DNA of 13,760 nt, taken from an uncultured Rhodospirillaceae bacterium (GTDB lineage Bacteria > Pseudomonadota > Alphaproteobacteria > RF32 > CAG-239). Position 1 is the stretch's first letter. Each line of letters opens with the position of its first letter. Positions 1 to 7,184 of the stretch are shown here, piece by piece. The notes beneath the pieces were generated by a model that was not told the origin of the DNA, searched no databases, and worked only from the letters and a program-made list of their open reading frames with translations. Made by a program: the position numbers and the translations under genes. The stretch is taken from assembly GCA_900313185.1 (NCBI GenBank), contig OMQI01000065.1, positions 1 to 13,760 of the forward strand, given 5' to 3'.

Positions 1-1398
1 AGTAATAACTTCCAAGCGTCCGAGCAACATTGCGAAGCATAGAACACTTTTTATCCCGTCACTGAAAAACGCATAATTTCCGTTCGGCCCGATAACATCT
101 ATCGCACCTACGCCAACATTAGTAATACAAGCTGTAACCGCTGCTACCGAAGTGCGAAAATCAATTCCGCAAGCGCTCAATAAAATGGTCAATAATGCCA
201 AACATATCAAAAATGAAAAAATATACACAAATACCGACATTGTTACTTTTTCCGGCATATTAATCTGCCCTATCTTCAGCGGTATTACCCGATTTGGTTC
301 TATGGCTGACAAAAAGTATTTGCGCAAAAACGCTTTTATAACCTGCCAACGGAATATTTTTATCGAACCACTGGTGGAACCGGTACATCCACCGGTCAAT
401 GACAGTAATAATATGGCAGCCGGCACCCAAGCGCCCCACTGTGTGTAATCGCTGGCCGTCAATCCCGTGGTGGTAACAATCGCTATTACCGTAAAAAAGC
501 TCTGTTGTATACACGATAACAACGAAAAATCCGAGGCATAATACAAGTACCCGCTCATTAGTAACGAAAAAATCAACGTCGTTTTCAAAAACATTCGCAC
601 TTGTCCGTTCTTGTCCGGATTTTTACGCCTTGCCAACAAAATATAAAAAGTCATCGGCAAAGCACCTGCCAACATAAACAGCATTATCAGTAATTCTATT
701 GAAACGCTGTGAAATGCGCCCACCGATTCGTTTTTGGTTGAAAAACCTCCGGTGCCGATTGCCGACATTGCGTGATTAACCGCATCAAACCACCCCATTC
801 CGCAAAAGAACAAAGATGCACTTGCTATTGCCGTCAACAATAAATAAACCACCAATATACGCTTGGCAATATAACTGAATTTAGGCATAAATTTATCATT
901 GGAATCCGAATTTTCGTGCTGAAACATCTGCATCCCGCCAATTCCTAAAAACGGTAAAAGAGCCACCGCAAAAATAACTATTCCCAAACCGCCGATATAA
1001 TTCAAAAGTGAACGCCAAAGCAAAATTGACATCGGTAACGCCTCGACATCGGTCATAATTGTGGCTCCGGTTCCGGTAATTCCCGAAGTAGCTTCAAAAA
1101 TCGCATCAGTGATATTTTTTGTGCTGTGATGCAAAATAAAAGGAAGTGAGGCAAACATGCAAACCAGTACCCAGCTTACGGCGGTAACTAAATAACCTTG
1201 TTTTAAGTTTATTTTCTCTATTTTAGTGTAGTTTGATAAGAACAATGAAAAACCGAAAAATATGGTTATCATTGCCGCACTGATAAAAGGTGACCAATCC
1301 TCACCGGTTGATGACATATCAAATCCGGCCGGAATCAACATAATCAATCCCAAAATACCTAAAATATATCCGCTAATCATAAAAACGGGTTGCCACAT
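1..1398 (-). CDS. trkH: Trk-type potassium uptake protein TrkH (C-terminus cut by window edge)
   Basis: This is the membrane, ion-conducting subunit of a Trk potassium uptake system in the inner membrane. Reading the minus strand from the ATG at 1398 gives 466 open codons to base 1. The four selectivity-filter loops of the TrkH/KtrB superfamily are visible: SGITGTGAT (residues 105-113), AIGTGGFS (213-220), VTTTGLT (308-314) and TNVGVG (426-431). The conserved GGCTGSTSGSIKIFR segment is at 336-350 and the terminal LGRLEV motif at 459-464. Family members are about 480-485 residues, so only some 15-20 residues are missing. The start lies 8 nt after the stop of the upstream nuclease-like gene, with AGGTGA as ribosome binding site, so it is probably the third gene of the metG operon. 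The regulatory partner TrkA is not in the window. The fourth filter reads NVGVG where NVGPG is usual, a mild deviation. Confidence 0.95.
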   Translation of the reverse strand, partial: MWQPVFMISGYILGILGLIMLIPAGFDMSSTGEDWSPFISAAMITIFFGFSLFLSNYTKIEKINLKQGYLVTAVSWVLVCMFASLPFILHHSTKNITDAIFEATSGITGTGATIMTDVEALPMSILLWRSLLNYIGGLGIVIFAVALLPFLGIGGMQMFQHENSDSNDKFMPKFSYIAKRILVVYLLLTAIASASLFFCGMGWFDAVNHAMSAIGTGGFSTKNESVGAFHSVSIELLIMLFMLAGALPMTFYILLARRKNPDKNGQVRMFLKTTLIFSLLMSGYLYYASDFSLLSCIQQSFFTVIAIVTTTGLTASDYTQWGAWVPAAILLLSLTGGCTGSTSGSIKIFRWQVIKAFLRKYFLSAIEPNRVIPLKIGQINMPEKVTMSVFVYIFSFLICLALLTILLSACGIDFRTSVAAVTACITNVGVGAIDVIGPNGNYAFFSDGIKSVLCFAMLLGRLEVIT

Positions 1399-1406
1399 CG
1401 ATTCAC

Positions 1407-2462
1407 CTATCTCAATGCCACATTTTTAGCCAAATTATGTTCGGTGAGCGCTCTGTTTATAAACATTCCGTTCACAAAACACAGAGCTGTCGGTGACTGT
1501 GTTTTTTGCGAATAAGCAACGACCACACATTTAACATTTTTACCTTGAGTAATGTTCTTTAAATATTGAGTTGCCGCCTCAATATCGTGACGTTTCGGAT
1601 GACTGTAAATGCCATATAAAAACACAAATTCTCCGTTAACATACATCGTGTTCGGACCGATTACTCTGGCTTCGCCCTCCAGCATTTCCGGATGATTAAT
1701 ATACGCCAAATCTTCACGTCTTAATTTAACATAATAGCTATCCCAATTGATAGCCTTATTTTCAACGGCTTTTTTCTCTTCTACAACGGTAGCCGCCAAT
1801 TGATTATTCTGACTTTCCTCTTTGTAATCTTCAGCATCCTTTACTAACGACGAACTTTCATCCTCGATGATAAATTTTTCTTCTTTAACTATTACATTCT
1901 CTTCCGGTGCAACCTCAATCTTCTTGATAATTTCATCTTTTTTAACCGAGATTTCTTTTTTTGCCGTATCTTCTGCTTTAACCGGAGCTTGTATTTCTTT
2001 AATTTTTTCCTCAATCTTTTTTACTATAGGGAGTTGTTTCTGAGGTTTGTATCTGGCTCTTCTGAATTCTGCCACATTCCAAGAAATAAACTGAGGTCCA
2101 CGGTCTTTCTTCTCTTCTTCTTTAGTTTTTTGTGCTACCGATTTTTTGTTCGGCACAATCTCTTTAATAGTACGCTTAACTTTATTAAGTCCGTTTTCCG
2201 TATTGAATAGCACTTTATCTTTGGCTTCTACAAATTCGTGGTTCGGCATTTTTATCATATACCAATCCCAAACGTCACGAAACGGAATACCGTAACAAAG
2301 CGGAATTGCAATTAAAATCGCCAATACAACGATACAAACCGTTACTATCAACCAAAATTTTCGTATCGGGAAAGTAATCAGCATAACCATCCGATGCACC
2401 CAGCCCAAAAATCCGCTGACACGCATCGCCATATATTCGCTTTTTTCCTTTAGCTTAGACAT
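1407..2462 (-). CDS. Membrane-anchored protein with degenerate SNase (thermonuclease)-like domain
   Basis: The 351-residue protein has a short cytoplasmic N-terminus, one membrane segment (about 35-57), a long Lys/Glu-rich linker (about 80-235) likely to be helical or disordered, and a C-terminal globular part (about 260-350). That part follows the staphylococcal-nuclease pattern: EGEARVIGPNTMYVNGE, then LYGIYSHP where active enzymes have RLxGIDxPE, then a helix, GKNVKC, and finally FINRALTEHNLAK, which resembles the NxxLVxxGxA ending. The metal-binding Asp of the DGDT motif and both catalytic Arg positions look replaced (PNT, FVF, SPTALC). If the domain call is right, it is probably non-catalytic. 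It begins inside the last codons of metG (8 nt overlap, ATGTCTAA), with GGAGGAGGT in metG as ribosome binding site, and precedes trkH. The fold call is from pattern recognition and the function is unknown. Confidence 0.6.
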   Translation of the reverse strand: MSKLKEKSEYMAMRVSGFLGWVHRMVMLITFPIRKFWLIVTVCIVVLAILIAIPLCYGIPFRDVWDWYMIKMPNHEFVEAKDKVLFNTENGLNKVKRTIKEIVPNKKSVAQKTKEEEKKDRGPQFISWNVAEFRRARYKPQKQLPIVKKIEEKIKEIQAPVKAEDTAKKEISVKKDEIIKKIEVAPEENVIVKEEKFIIEDESSSLVKDAEDYKEESQNNQLAATVVEEKKAVENKAINWDSYYVKLRREDLAYINHPEMLEGEARVIGPNTMYVNGEFVFLYGIYSHPKRHDIEAATQYLKNITQGKNVKCVVVAYSQKTQSPTALCFVNGMFINRALTEHNLAKNVALR

Positions 2463-4155
2463 TACCTCCTCCGTATTTTTGTTGCAATTCAGTCAAACGC
2501 TCCGGAGTAATTCTCTCAAACAAAGCCTCACCGGCCTCAAACGGAGTTCCAGCTTTCAAAGCCTGTATTTCTTTAGCAACATTAAAATCTTTCAATGTCG
2601 GCAAATCATTTGCACTCAACCCGAATTTTGCCATAATTTTTTCAGCGGTATCCGGCATCAACGGAGCGCTTAATGCCGCATAAATACGAACAACATTCAA
2701 ACACAAACGCAAGATTGTTGCTGCTCTTACTTCATCTTCTTTGATAACCACCCACGGCTCGGTTTTGGTAATATAGTTATTGCCTTCTACCCAAATTGCC
2801 CGCAATTCATTGATTGCTTTTCTGAACTCCAACTGATTCATATATTTGAAATAGTCATCAACTCTGGCTTGTAAAATACCGATAAACTCATTATCCACAT
2901 CTTGCAATTCACCGCCTTGCGGAACAACAGAACCTAATTTGGAAGCCGTCATTTTCATAACACGTTGCGCAAAATTACCGAGTACCCCGTTCAAATCCTT
3001 ATTAACGGTAGCCACAAAACTTTCAAAGCTGAAAGAAGAATCCGAAGCCTCCGGCGCATTAGCCATCAACCAATAACGCCAATAATCAACCGGAAACTCT
3101 TTAATTGCATCTTCGGCAAAAATACCTCGATGCTCTGATTTTGAAAATTTTCCACCTTCGTACGTCAGATAACTGAAACCTTTCAAATAATCAACCTTTG
3201 TCCAGTTTTCGCCGGTACCGAGCAATGTTGCCGGAAATGTAATCGAGTGATACGGTACATTATCTTTACCCATAAATTCAACATAACGCAAATCTTTGGC
3301 ATCCATCCACCAATCTTTCCAATTGCGTTCATTCGGTTTTTCATCAGCCCACTGCTTGGTAATACCTATATAGCCGATGGGAGCATCAAACCACACATAA
3401 AAAACCTTATTTTCATAGCCTTCTTTATTTACCGGAAAGCCCCATTTCAAATCACGGGTGATGCATCTTGGTTGCAAACCTTCCTTCACCCATTTTTTAG
3501 CAATTGAATAAGCTACATCCGGCCAAAATGCTTCTTTGGTTTTCAACCATTCAATCAATTTTTCCTCAATCTTCGGAAGATTTAAGAATAAATGTTTGGT
3601 TTCACGCACTTCAATATTTGTACTGCCGGAAATGGTAGAACGAGGATTAATCAACTCAGTCGGTTCCAAAACCTTAGTGCAATTTTCGCATTGATCACCT
3701 CGTGCCTTGTCATACCCGCAGTGCGGACAGGTGCCGGTAATGTAGCGGTCTGCCAAAAACATTTTATCATCAACCGAATAAACCTGTTTCATTGTTTTTT
3801 CGGTAATAAAACCGTTTTTATCCAATTGCTCAAAAATATGGTATGTCATTTCCTTATTTTGTTCACTGGAAGAGCGACCGAAAAAATCAAATGACAAATT
3901 GAAATCGGAGTATGTTTTTTTATGGCGTGCGTGATACTTATCACAATATTCTTCTACCGGTAAGCCCTCTTTTAAGGCTCCGACTTCGGAAGCCGTACCG
4001 TGTTCATCGGTACCGCAAATGTATAAAACCTCGTTTTCCATCATTCGCATATAACGAGCATATACATCAGACGGCAACAAACAACCGACCATGTGTCCCA
4101 AGTGTGGAACACCGTTAATATACGGTAATGCGGAAGTAATCAAGATTTTAGACAT
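2455..4155 (-). CDS. metG: Methionyl-tRNA synthetase
   Basis: This enzyme charges tRNA(Met) with methionine in the cytoplasm, using ATP. The 566-residue class I synthetase has the HIGH-type motif HLGH at 18-21 and the KMSKS-type motif KFSKS at 336-340. It has a complete Cys4 zinc knuckle (C143, C146, C156, C159) and the methionine-site block WFDAPIGYIG (255-264). A helical anticodon-binding domain follows, with the NxxxxxTEPW-type segment. The length fits the form without the C-terminal tRNA-binding dimerisation domain. The start has AAGGAG about 7-8 nt upstream. A promoter-like sequence sits at 4195-4223, so it can be transcribed independently of the amidohydrolase gene behind it. The C-terminus, YGGGNV, is encoded by bases that also form the ribosome binding site of the next gene. 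Confidence 0.98.
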   Translation of the reverse strand: MSKILITSALPYINGVPHLGHMVGCLLPSDVYARYMRMMENEVLYICGTDEHGTASEVGALKEGLPVEEYCDKYHARHKKTYSDFNLSFDFFGRSSSEQNKEMTYHIFEQLDKNGFITEKTMKQVYSVDDKMFLADRYITGTCPHCGYDKARGDQCENCTKVLEPTELINPRSTISGSTNIEVRETKHLFLNLPKIEEKLIEWLKTKEAFWPDVAYSIAKKWVKEGLQPRCITRDLKWGFPVNKEGYENKVFYVWFDAPIGYIGITKQWADEKPNERNWKDWWMDAKDLRYVEFMGKDNVPYHSITFPATLLGTGENWTKVDYLKGFSYLTYEGGKFSKSEHRGIFAEDAIKEFPVDYWRYWLMANAPEASDSSFSFESFVATVNKDLNGVLGNFAQRVMKMTASKLGSVVPQGGELQDVDNEFIGILQARVDDYFKYMNQLEFRKAINELRAIWVEGNNYITKTEPWVVIKEDEVRAATILRLCLNVVRIYAALSAPLMPDTAEKIMAKFGLSANDLPTLKDFNVAKEIQALKAGTPFEAGEALFERITPERLTELQQKYGGGNV

Positions 4156-4194
4156 TTATATAAACTCCTTTTTTTCATAAATAACTCACGGTAA

Positions 4195-4223
4195 AGTCTA
4201 CTTGCATTTATATTAAATCGCAA
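4195..4223 (-). promoter_or_regulatory. Probable sigma-70-type promoter of metG
   Basis: On the minus strand TTGCGA (4223-4218) and TAGACT (4200-4195) are separated by 17 nt, in the 112 nt gap between the amidohydrolase stop and the metG start. Transcription would begin near 4188, about 30 nt before the ATG. The call is by eye; the -10 matches four of six consensus bases. Confidence 0.45.
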
Positions 4224-4224
4224 G
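4201..4224. repeat. Interrupted inverted repeat within the metG promoter
   Basis: CTTGC (4201-4205) and GCAAG (4220-4224) are exact inverted arms. Nested inside are TTTA (4207-4210) and TAAA (4214-4217), giving an almost complete 24 bp dyad. It covers the spacer and -35 element of the metG promoter, so it could be an operator. It has no T-run after it, so it is a poor terminator candidate. Confidence 0.4.
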
Positions 4225-4267
4225 CAAAAAGCATAAAACTCTGCTTCTTTTACACAATTTTATAAAT

Positions 4268-5158
4268 TTAAATTTCCACGCTGCGACTGAGATATTGAGC
4301 AAAGTTAATAATCGCATTGCTCACATCATCCTGCATCTGATAAAAATGCTCATTTTTCTGCAAGGCATTTTCATTGGCATATAAAGCACGGTTAATTTCC
4401 AATTGCAGAGTATACATTTTGCGCCGTGGCTGGCAATAGTTGAAAGTTATAAAGGCTCCGGAATACGGACAATTAAACTCGACTTTATAATTTTTACCCC
4501 AGAATTGTCCGGCAAAAAAGTCGCTCATTTCCTGCGGACAACTTTGACTGAATAAATTACCCAAGCAAATATCTATTCCCGAGCGATCATCAATAATCGA
4601 GCATATTTTTGACGGCATTGAATGACAATCAAGCACCAAACAAAAGCCGAATTTTTTTACACATTTCTGGATTATCTGTTGCAAGCGCTTATGGTATACG
4701 TCGTATAAATTTTTAAGTCTTAGTTCAACTTCACTATAATCAAGCAAACCTTTATACAACGGTTCACGCAAATAATTTATGCGATGCACCACGCCAAGCC
4801 CCACACGGCAATGCTTATCATACAATATATCTTTATCTTTCGGATAATTATAAAACATTGTCGGATCAAGTTCCAATCTGTCACGATTTAAATCAATCAC
4901 CGAACGTGATACCAACATTTTTATGGTCGGAATACCGGCATCTATTGCCGGTTGCATCAATTCATCAACAAAAATATCTTCGTTATGACGCATTACATCA
5001 ACACTGCTGTTGACCTGTTGTAAAAATTCCGGCGGAAAGTAAGAACCGCTATGCGGCATGGACAATATAAGCGGAAACTTAACGTTATCGATATTATAAT
5101 CGGTAAACACCGGTATTTTTTTATAGTCTATTTTAAAATCAAGCTTCTTATTTTCCAT
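4268..5158 (-). CDS. N-formylglutamate amidohydrolase (FGase) family protein
   Basis: Members of this family hydrolyse N-formylglutamate (histidine degradation, HutG type) or related N-formyl/amide substrates with a metal. The 296-residue protein carries the family blocks in order: LSMPHSGSYFP (32-42), RHNEDIFVDEL (57-67), SRSVIDLNRDR (84-94), LVLDCHSMPS (174-183) and LQLEINRALY (251-260). The His, Asp and Glu residues in these blocks are the likely metal and catalytic ligands. No other hut gene is nearby, so true histidine catabolism is doubtful. The start overlaps the last 11 nt of the flavin reductase-like gene, with AAGGTG inside that gene's end as ribosome binding site. The two are therefore co-transcribed and probably translationally coupled. 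Family assignment is strong; the substrate is not known. Confidence 0.88.
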   Translation of the reverse strand: MENKKLDFKIDYKKIPVFTDYNIDNVKFPLILSMPHSGSYFPPEFLQQVNSSVDVMRHNEDIFVDELMQPAIDAGIPTIKMLVSRSVIDLNRDRLELDPTMFYNYPKDKDILYDKHCRVGLGVVHRINYLREPLYKGLLDYSEVELRLKNLYDVYHKRLQQIIQKCVKKFGFCLVLDCHSMPSKICSIIDDRSGIDICLGNLFSQSCPQEMSDFFAGQFWGKNYKVEFNCPYSGAFITFNYCQPRRKMYTLQLEINRALYANENALQKNEHFYQMQDDVSNAIINFAQYLSRSVEI

Positions 5159-5780
5159 ATTTCACCTTTTTATTCGGTATACCTTTAGTTTGCGCACGAG
5201 CTGCTCTTTTACGTTTGGTTGATTTCTTTTCAACCGACCAACCGAACTTGCCTATTTTGCGCCCCAATGCATAGTAAAATCCGTGAGCGTATGCCAGCAA
5301 TCCGGCCTTATCCAGACGCAAAGCACTGCTTTTATCCAAATATTTCTCATCTATATCAACAGCAACAACCTCGGCCAAAAACATATCGTGAGTACCGAAA
5401 GACTTTATTTCTTTAACTTTACATTCCAAAGAAATCGGAGATTGTTCAACTTGTGGTGCGCTTACAACAGAACTCTTTGCGGCAATTAAACCGGTTTGCT
5501 TAAATTTATCAATATCACGCCCGCTTTTTACTCCGCAAAAATCCACCGCTTTTGCCATTTCAACCGTCGGCACATTTATAACAAATTCCCCGCTCTTTCT
5601 GATCAACTCATTGCTGAAACGTGAAGGACGAATAGAAACATATACAAGCGTCGGCTCGGTGCATATAATACCGGACCACGCCGCTGTCATGGCATTGGGC
5701 TTTTGCAAAGTTCCGCAAGAAATCAACGCCGGAGGCAACGGCGCCAACATTGTTCCCGCTTTCCATGCTACTTTTGCCAT
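5148..5780 (-). CDS. Flavin reductase-like (FMN-binding split-barrel) protein
   Basis: The protein has 210 residues. The N-terminal 170 fit the flavin reductase-like domain: an opening segment APLPPALISCGT (13-24), the block NAMTAAWSGI (29-38), PTLVYVSIRPSRFSNELI (43-60) and EFVINVP (65-71). In this family the domain binds FMN and either reduces free flavin with NAD(P)H or acts as a flavoprotein. The last 30 residues or so are strongly basic (KKSTKRKRAARAQTKG and a KKVKYGK end), an unusual addition that might contact nucleic acid or another acidic partner. The ATG at 5780 has AGAGG about 10 nt upstream. It heads a two-gene unit with the amidohydrolase-family gene, driven by the promoter at 5816-5844. 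The electron donor and physiological substrate cannot be read from sequence. Confidence 0.85.
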   Translation of the reverse strand: MAKVAWKAGTMLAPLPPALISCGTLQKPNAMTAAWSGIICTEPTLVYVSIRPSRFSNELIRKSGEFVINVPTVEMAKAVDFCGVKSGRDIDKFKQTGLIAAKSSVVSAPQVEQSPISLECKVKEIKSFGTHDMFLAEVVAVDIDEKYLDKSSALRLDKAGLLAYAHGFYYALGRKIGKFGWSVEKKSTKRKRAARAQTKGIPNKKVKYGK

Positions 5781-5815
5781 CTTTTAATACCTCTCACACA
5801 AAAAAATCTGTGCGT

Positions 5816-5844
5816 AGTGTATAACATCTTTTTGCATACGTCAA
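5816..5844 (-). promoter_or_regulatory. Probable promoter of the flavin reductase / amidohydrolase unit
   Basis: The minus strand carries TTGACG (5844-5839), a near-consensus -35. It is followed by TATACA (5823-5818) after 15 nt, or by TACACT (5821-5816) after 17 nt. The start codon lies about 36 nt beyond. The -35 is convincing; which hexamer is the true -10 is uncertain. Confidence 0.5.
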
Positions 5845-5875
5845 GTCCCGACGGTTTCGAGAACGTATTGCATAC
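5832..5875. repeat. Paired TTGCATAC repeats with ATACGT/ACGTAT dyad in divergent intergenic region
   Basis: TTGCATAC occurs at 5832-5839 and again at 5868-5875, in the same orientation 36 bp apart. In addition ATACGT (5836-5841) and ACGTAT (5863-5868) form exact inverted arms. The first copy lies within the minus-strand promoter. The second could serve as a -35 (TTGCAT) for the plus-strand xseB gene. The arrangement suits a shared operator for both directions, which is inference only. Confidence 0.35.
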
Positions 5876-5957
5876 AAAAATAAATAGTTTGATAAGTTGT
5901 AAAATATCGTTGTAAAAAATCTATTGAAAGGTAATCTGTAAAAAACGGAGAAAAGAA

Positions 5958-6206
5958 ATGAAAGAAATAAATTTGGAAAAATTGTCTTTTGAAGATGCTT
6001 TGATTCAACTTGAAAATATCGTTCGTGAATTGGAAGCCGGCAAAATAAAGCTTGATGATGCCGTTGAAGCTTATGAAAAAGCTACCGCATTGAAAAAGTT
6101 TTGTGAAGAAAAACTAAAGGCAGCTCAGCTCAACATAGAAAAAATAAATATTGAGCCTGACGGCAATGTTACCGTTTCCGATTTTGACAAAGTTGAGGAA
6201 GATTAA
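5958..6206 (+). CDS. xseB: Exodeoxyribonuclease VII small subunit
   Basis: This is the small subunit of exonuclease VII, the single-strand-specific exonuclease that works with the large XseA subunit in repair. At 82 residues it has the usual length. It shows the family core LSFEDALIQLENIVRELEAG (residues 8-27) followed by LDDAVEAYEKAT and KFCEEKL, which form the helical hairpin that several copies of XseB use to dock on XseA. The start has CGGAG about 8 nt upstream. Its stop overlaps the ispA start by one base (TAATG), the same xseB-ispA pairing found in many proteobacteria. XseA is not in the window. Confidence 0.95.
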   Translation: MKEINLEKLSFEDALIQLENIVRELEAGKIKLDDAVEAYEKATALKKFCEEKLKAAQLNIEKINIEPDGNVTVSDFDKVEED

Positions 6207-7102
6207 TGTCTGATATTGTCGAGAAATTAACCTCTTTTTCCAAGCATTTCAATACTGATTTAGAGAAGTGTTTTCCTTTTGCAGACGGAGCCGAAAACCG
6301 TGTTATTGAGGCGATGAAATATTCGGTAATGAATGGCGGAAAACGTTTGCGTCCTTATTTGCTCTGCAAATGCGCCGAGTTGTTTGATGTGGATTATAAA
6401 ACCGCTTTCCCGGCAGCCGCTTCTTTGGAAATGCTGCATTCCTATTCTCTTATTCACGATGATTTACCGGCAATGGATAATGATGATTTACGCCGAGGTA
6501 AACCGACTTGTCATAAACAATTTGACGAAGCCACCGCTATTTTAGCCGGCGATGGTTTATTAACATACGCTTTTGAATATCTTTCCAACGCACTTGTCAT
6601 CAGACCGGAAATTCGTTTGGCTCTAATCCAGCTACTATCTTCCGCCGCAGGTGCTTTCAAAGGTATGGTCAGCGGACAAACATTGGATATTTACGCAACC
6701 TCCACCGGAAATACCCAAAAAGATGAAGAAATCATTTCCCGATTGGAAGAAATGAAAACCGGCAGGCTGCTACGCTATGCTTGCGAAGCCGGTGCCGTTT
6801 TGGGAAAAGCCGATATTGAAAAACGTAATGTTTTAATATCTTATTCACGTAAAATCGGACAAGCCTTTCAAATAGCGGACGACATTTTGGATCGTGAAGG
6901 TGACCAAAAATTAGTCGGCAAAACATTGCATAAAGATGATGCGCAAAGCAAATTTACCTTTGTTTCATACTACGGCATTGAACCTGCAAGACAAAAAGCC
7001 AAACAGTTGATTGAACAGGCAATTGATGAAATATCGGTATTCGGTGACAAAGCAATTGATTTGCAAAATTTGGCTCGTTATATTGTTGAACGCCAATATT
7101 AA
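6206..7102 (+). CDS. ispA: Farnesyl diphosphate synthase (trans-polyprenyl synthase)
   Basis: This enzyme condenses dimethylallyl/geranyl diphosphate with isopentenyl diphosphate to make farnesyl diphosphate, the precursor of undecaprenyl phosphate and ubiquinone side chains. The 298-residue protein has GGKRLRP (44-50), the first Asp-rich motif DDLPAMDNDD (85-94) with the two-residue insertion typical of bacterial FPP synthases, RRGKPTCHK (96-104), a GQTLDI block (157-162) and the second Asp-rich motif DDILD (225-229). It is translationally coupled to xseB by the TAATG overlap. The dxs gene that often follows xseB-ispA is absent; an uncharacterised membrane protein gene comes next, 82 nt away. 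Confidence 0.95.
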   Translation: MSDIVEKLTSFSKHFNTDLEKCFPFADGAENRVIEAMKYSVMNGGKRLRPYLLCKCAELFDVDYKTAFPAAASLEMLHSYSLIHDDLPAMDNDDLRRGKPTCHKQFDEATAILAGDGLLTYAFEYLSNALVIRPEIRLALIQLLSSAAGAFKGMVSGQTLDIYATSTGNTQKDEEIISRLEEMKTGRLLRYACEAGAVLGKADIEKRNVLISYSRKIGQAFQIADDILDREGDQKLVGKTLHKDDAQSKFTFVSYYGIEPARQKAKQLIEQAIDEISVFGDKAIDLQNLARYIVERQY

Positions 7103-7125
7103 AAACATCACAGCAATAAAAATTG

Positions 7126-7153
7126 TTGAATTTTAAATAAAATTTTGTATTGT
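7126..7153 (+). promoter_or_regulatory. Possible promoter before the double-CxxC membrane protein gene
   Basis: TTGAAT (7126-7131) and TATTGT (7148-7153) are 16 nt apart in an AT-rich gap after ispA. This would put the transcript start about 25 nt before the ATG at 7185. The -10 is weak, and the gene could equally be read through from ispA, since there is no terminator between them. Confidence 0.3.
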
Positions 7154-7184
7154 ATCTTCAGCTTGATTTGATGAGGAGATAAAA

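Noticed and set aside
152..514. Open frames on both strands within the left 500 bases
   Set aside because: They lie inside the continuous trkH reading frame, which carries all four selectivity-filter loops and runs off the window. These frames have no ribosome binding site or recognisable domain.
3247..4118. Several plus-strand frames of 68-100 codons opposite metG
   Set aside because: They are antisense shadows of a strongly conserved synthetase gene, rich in His/Phe/Asn as expected from reversed codons, with no start signals.
4229..4246. AAGCA/TGCTT hairpin followed by T residues after the amidohydrolase gene
   Set aside because: The stem is only 5 bp and the T-run is interrupted, so it is too weak to call a terminator.
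5793..5814. CACA/TGTG inverted pair around an A-run in the flavin reductase leader
   Set aside because: Four base pairs around a long A-rich loop are expected by chance in this composition.
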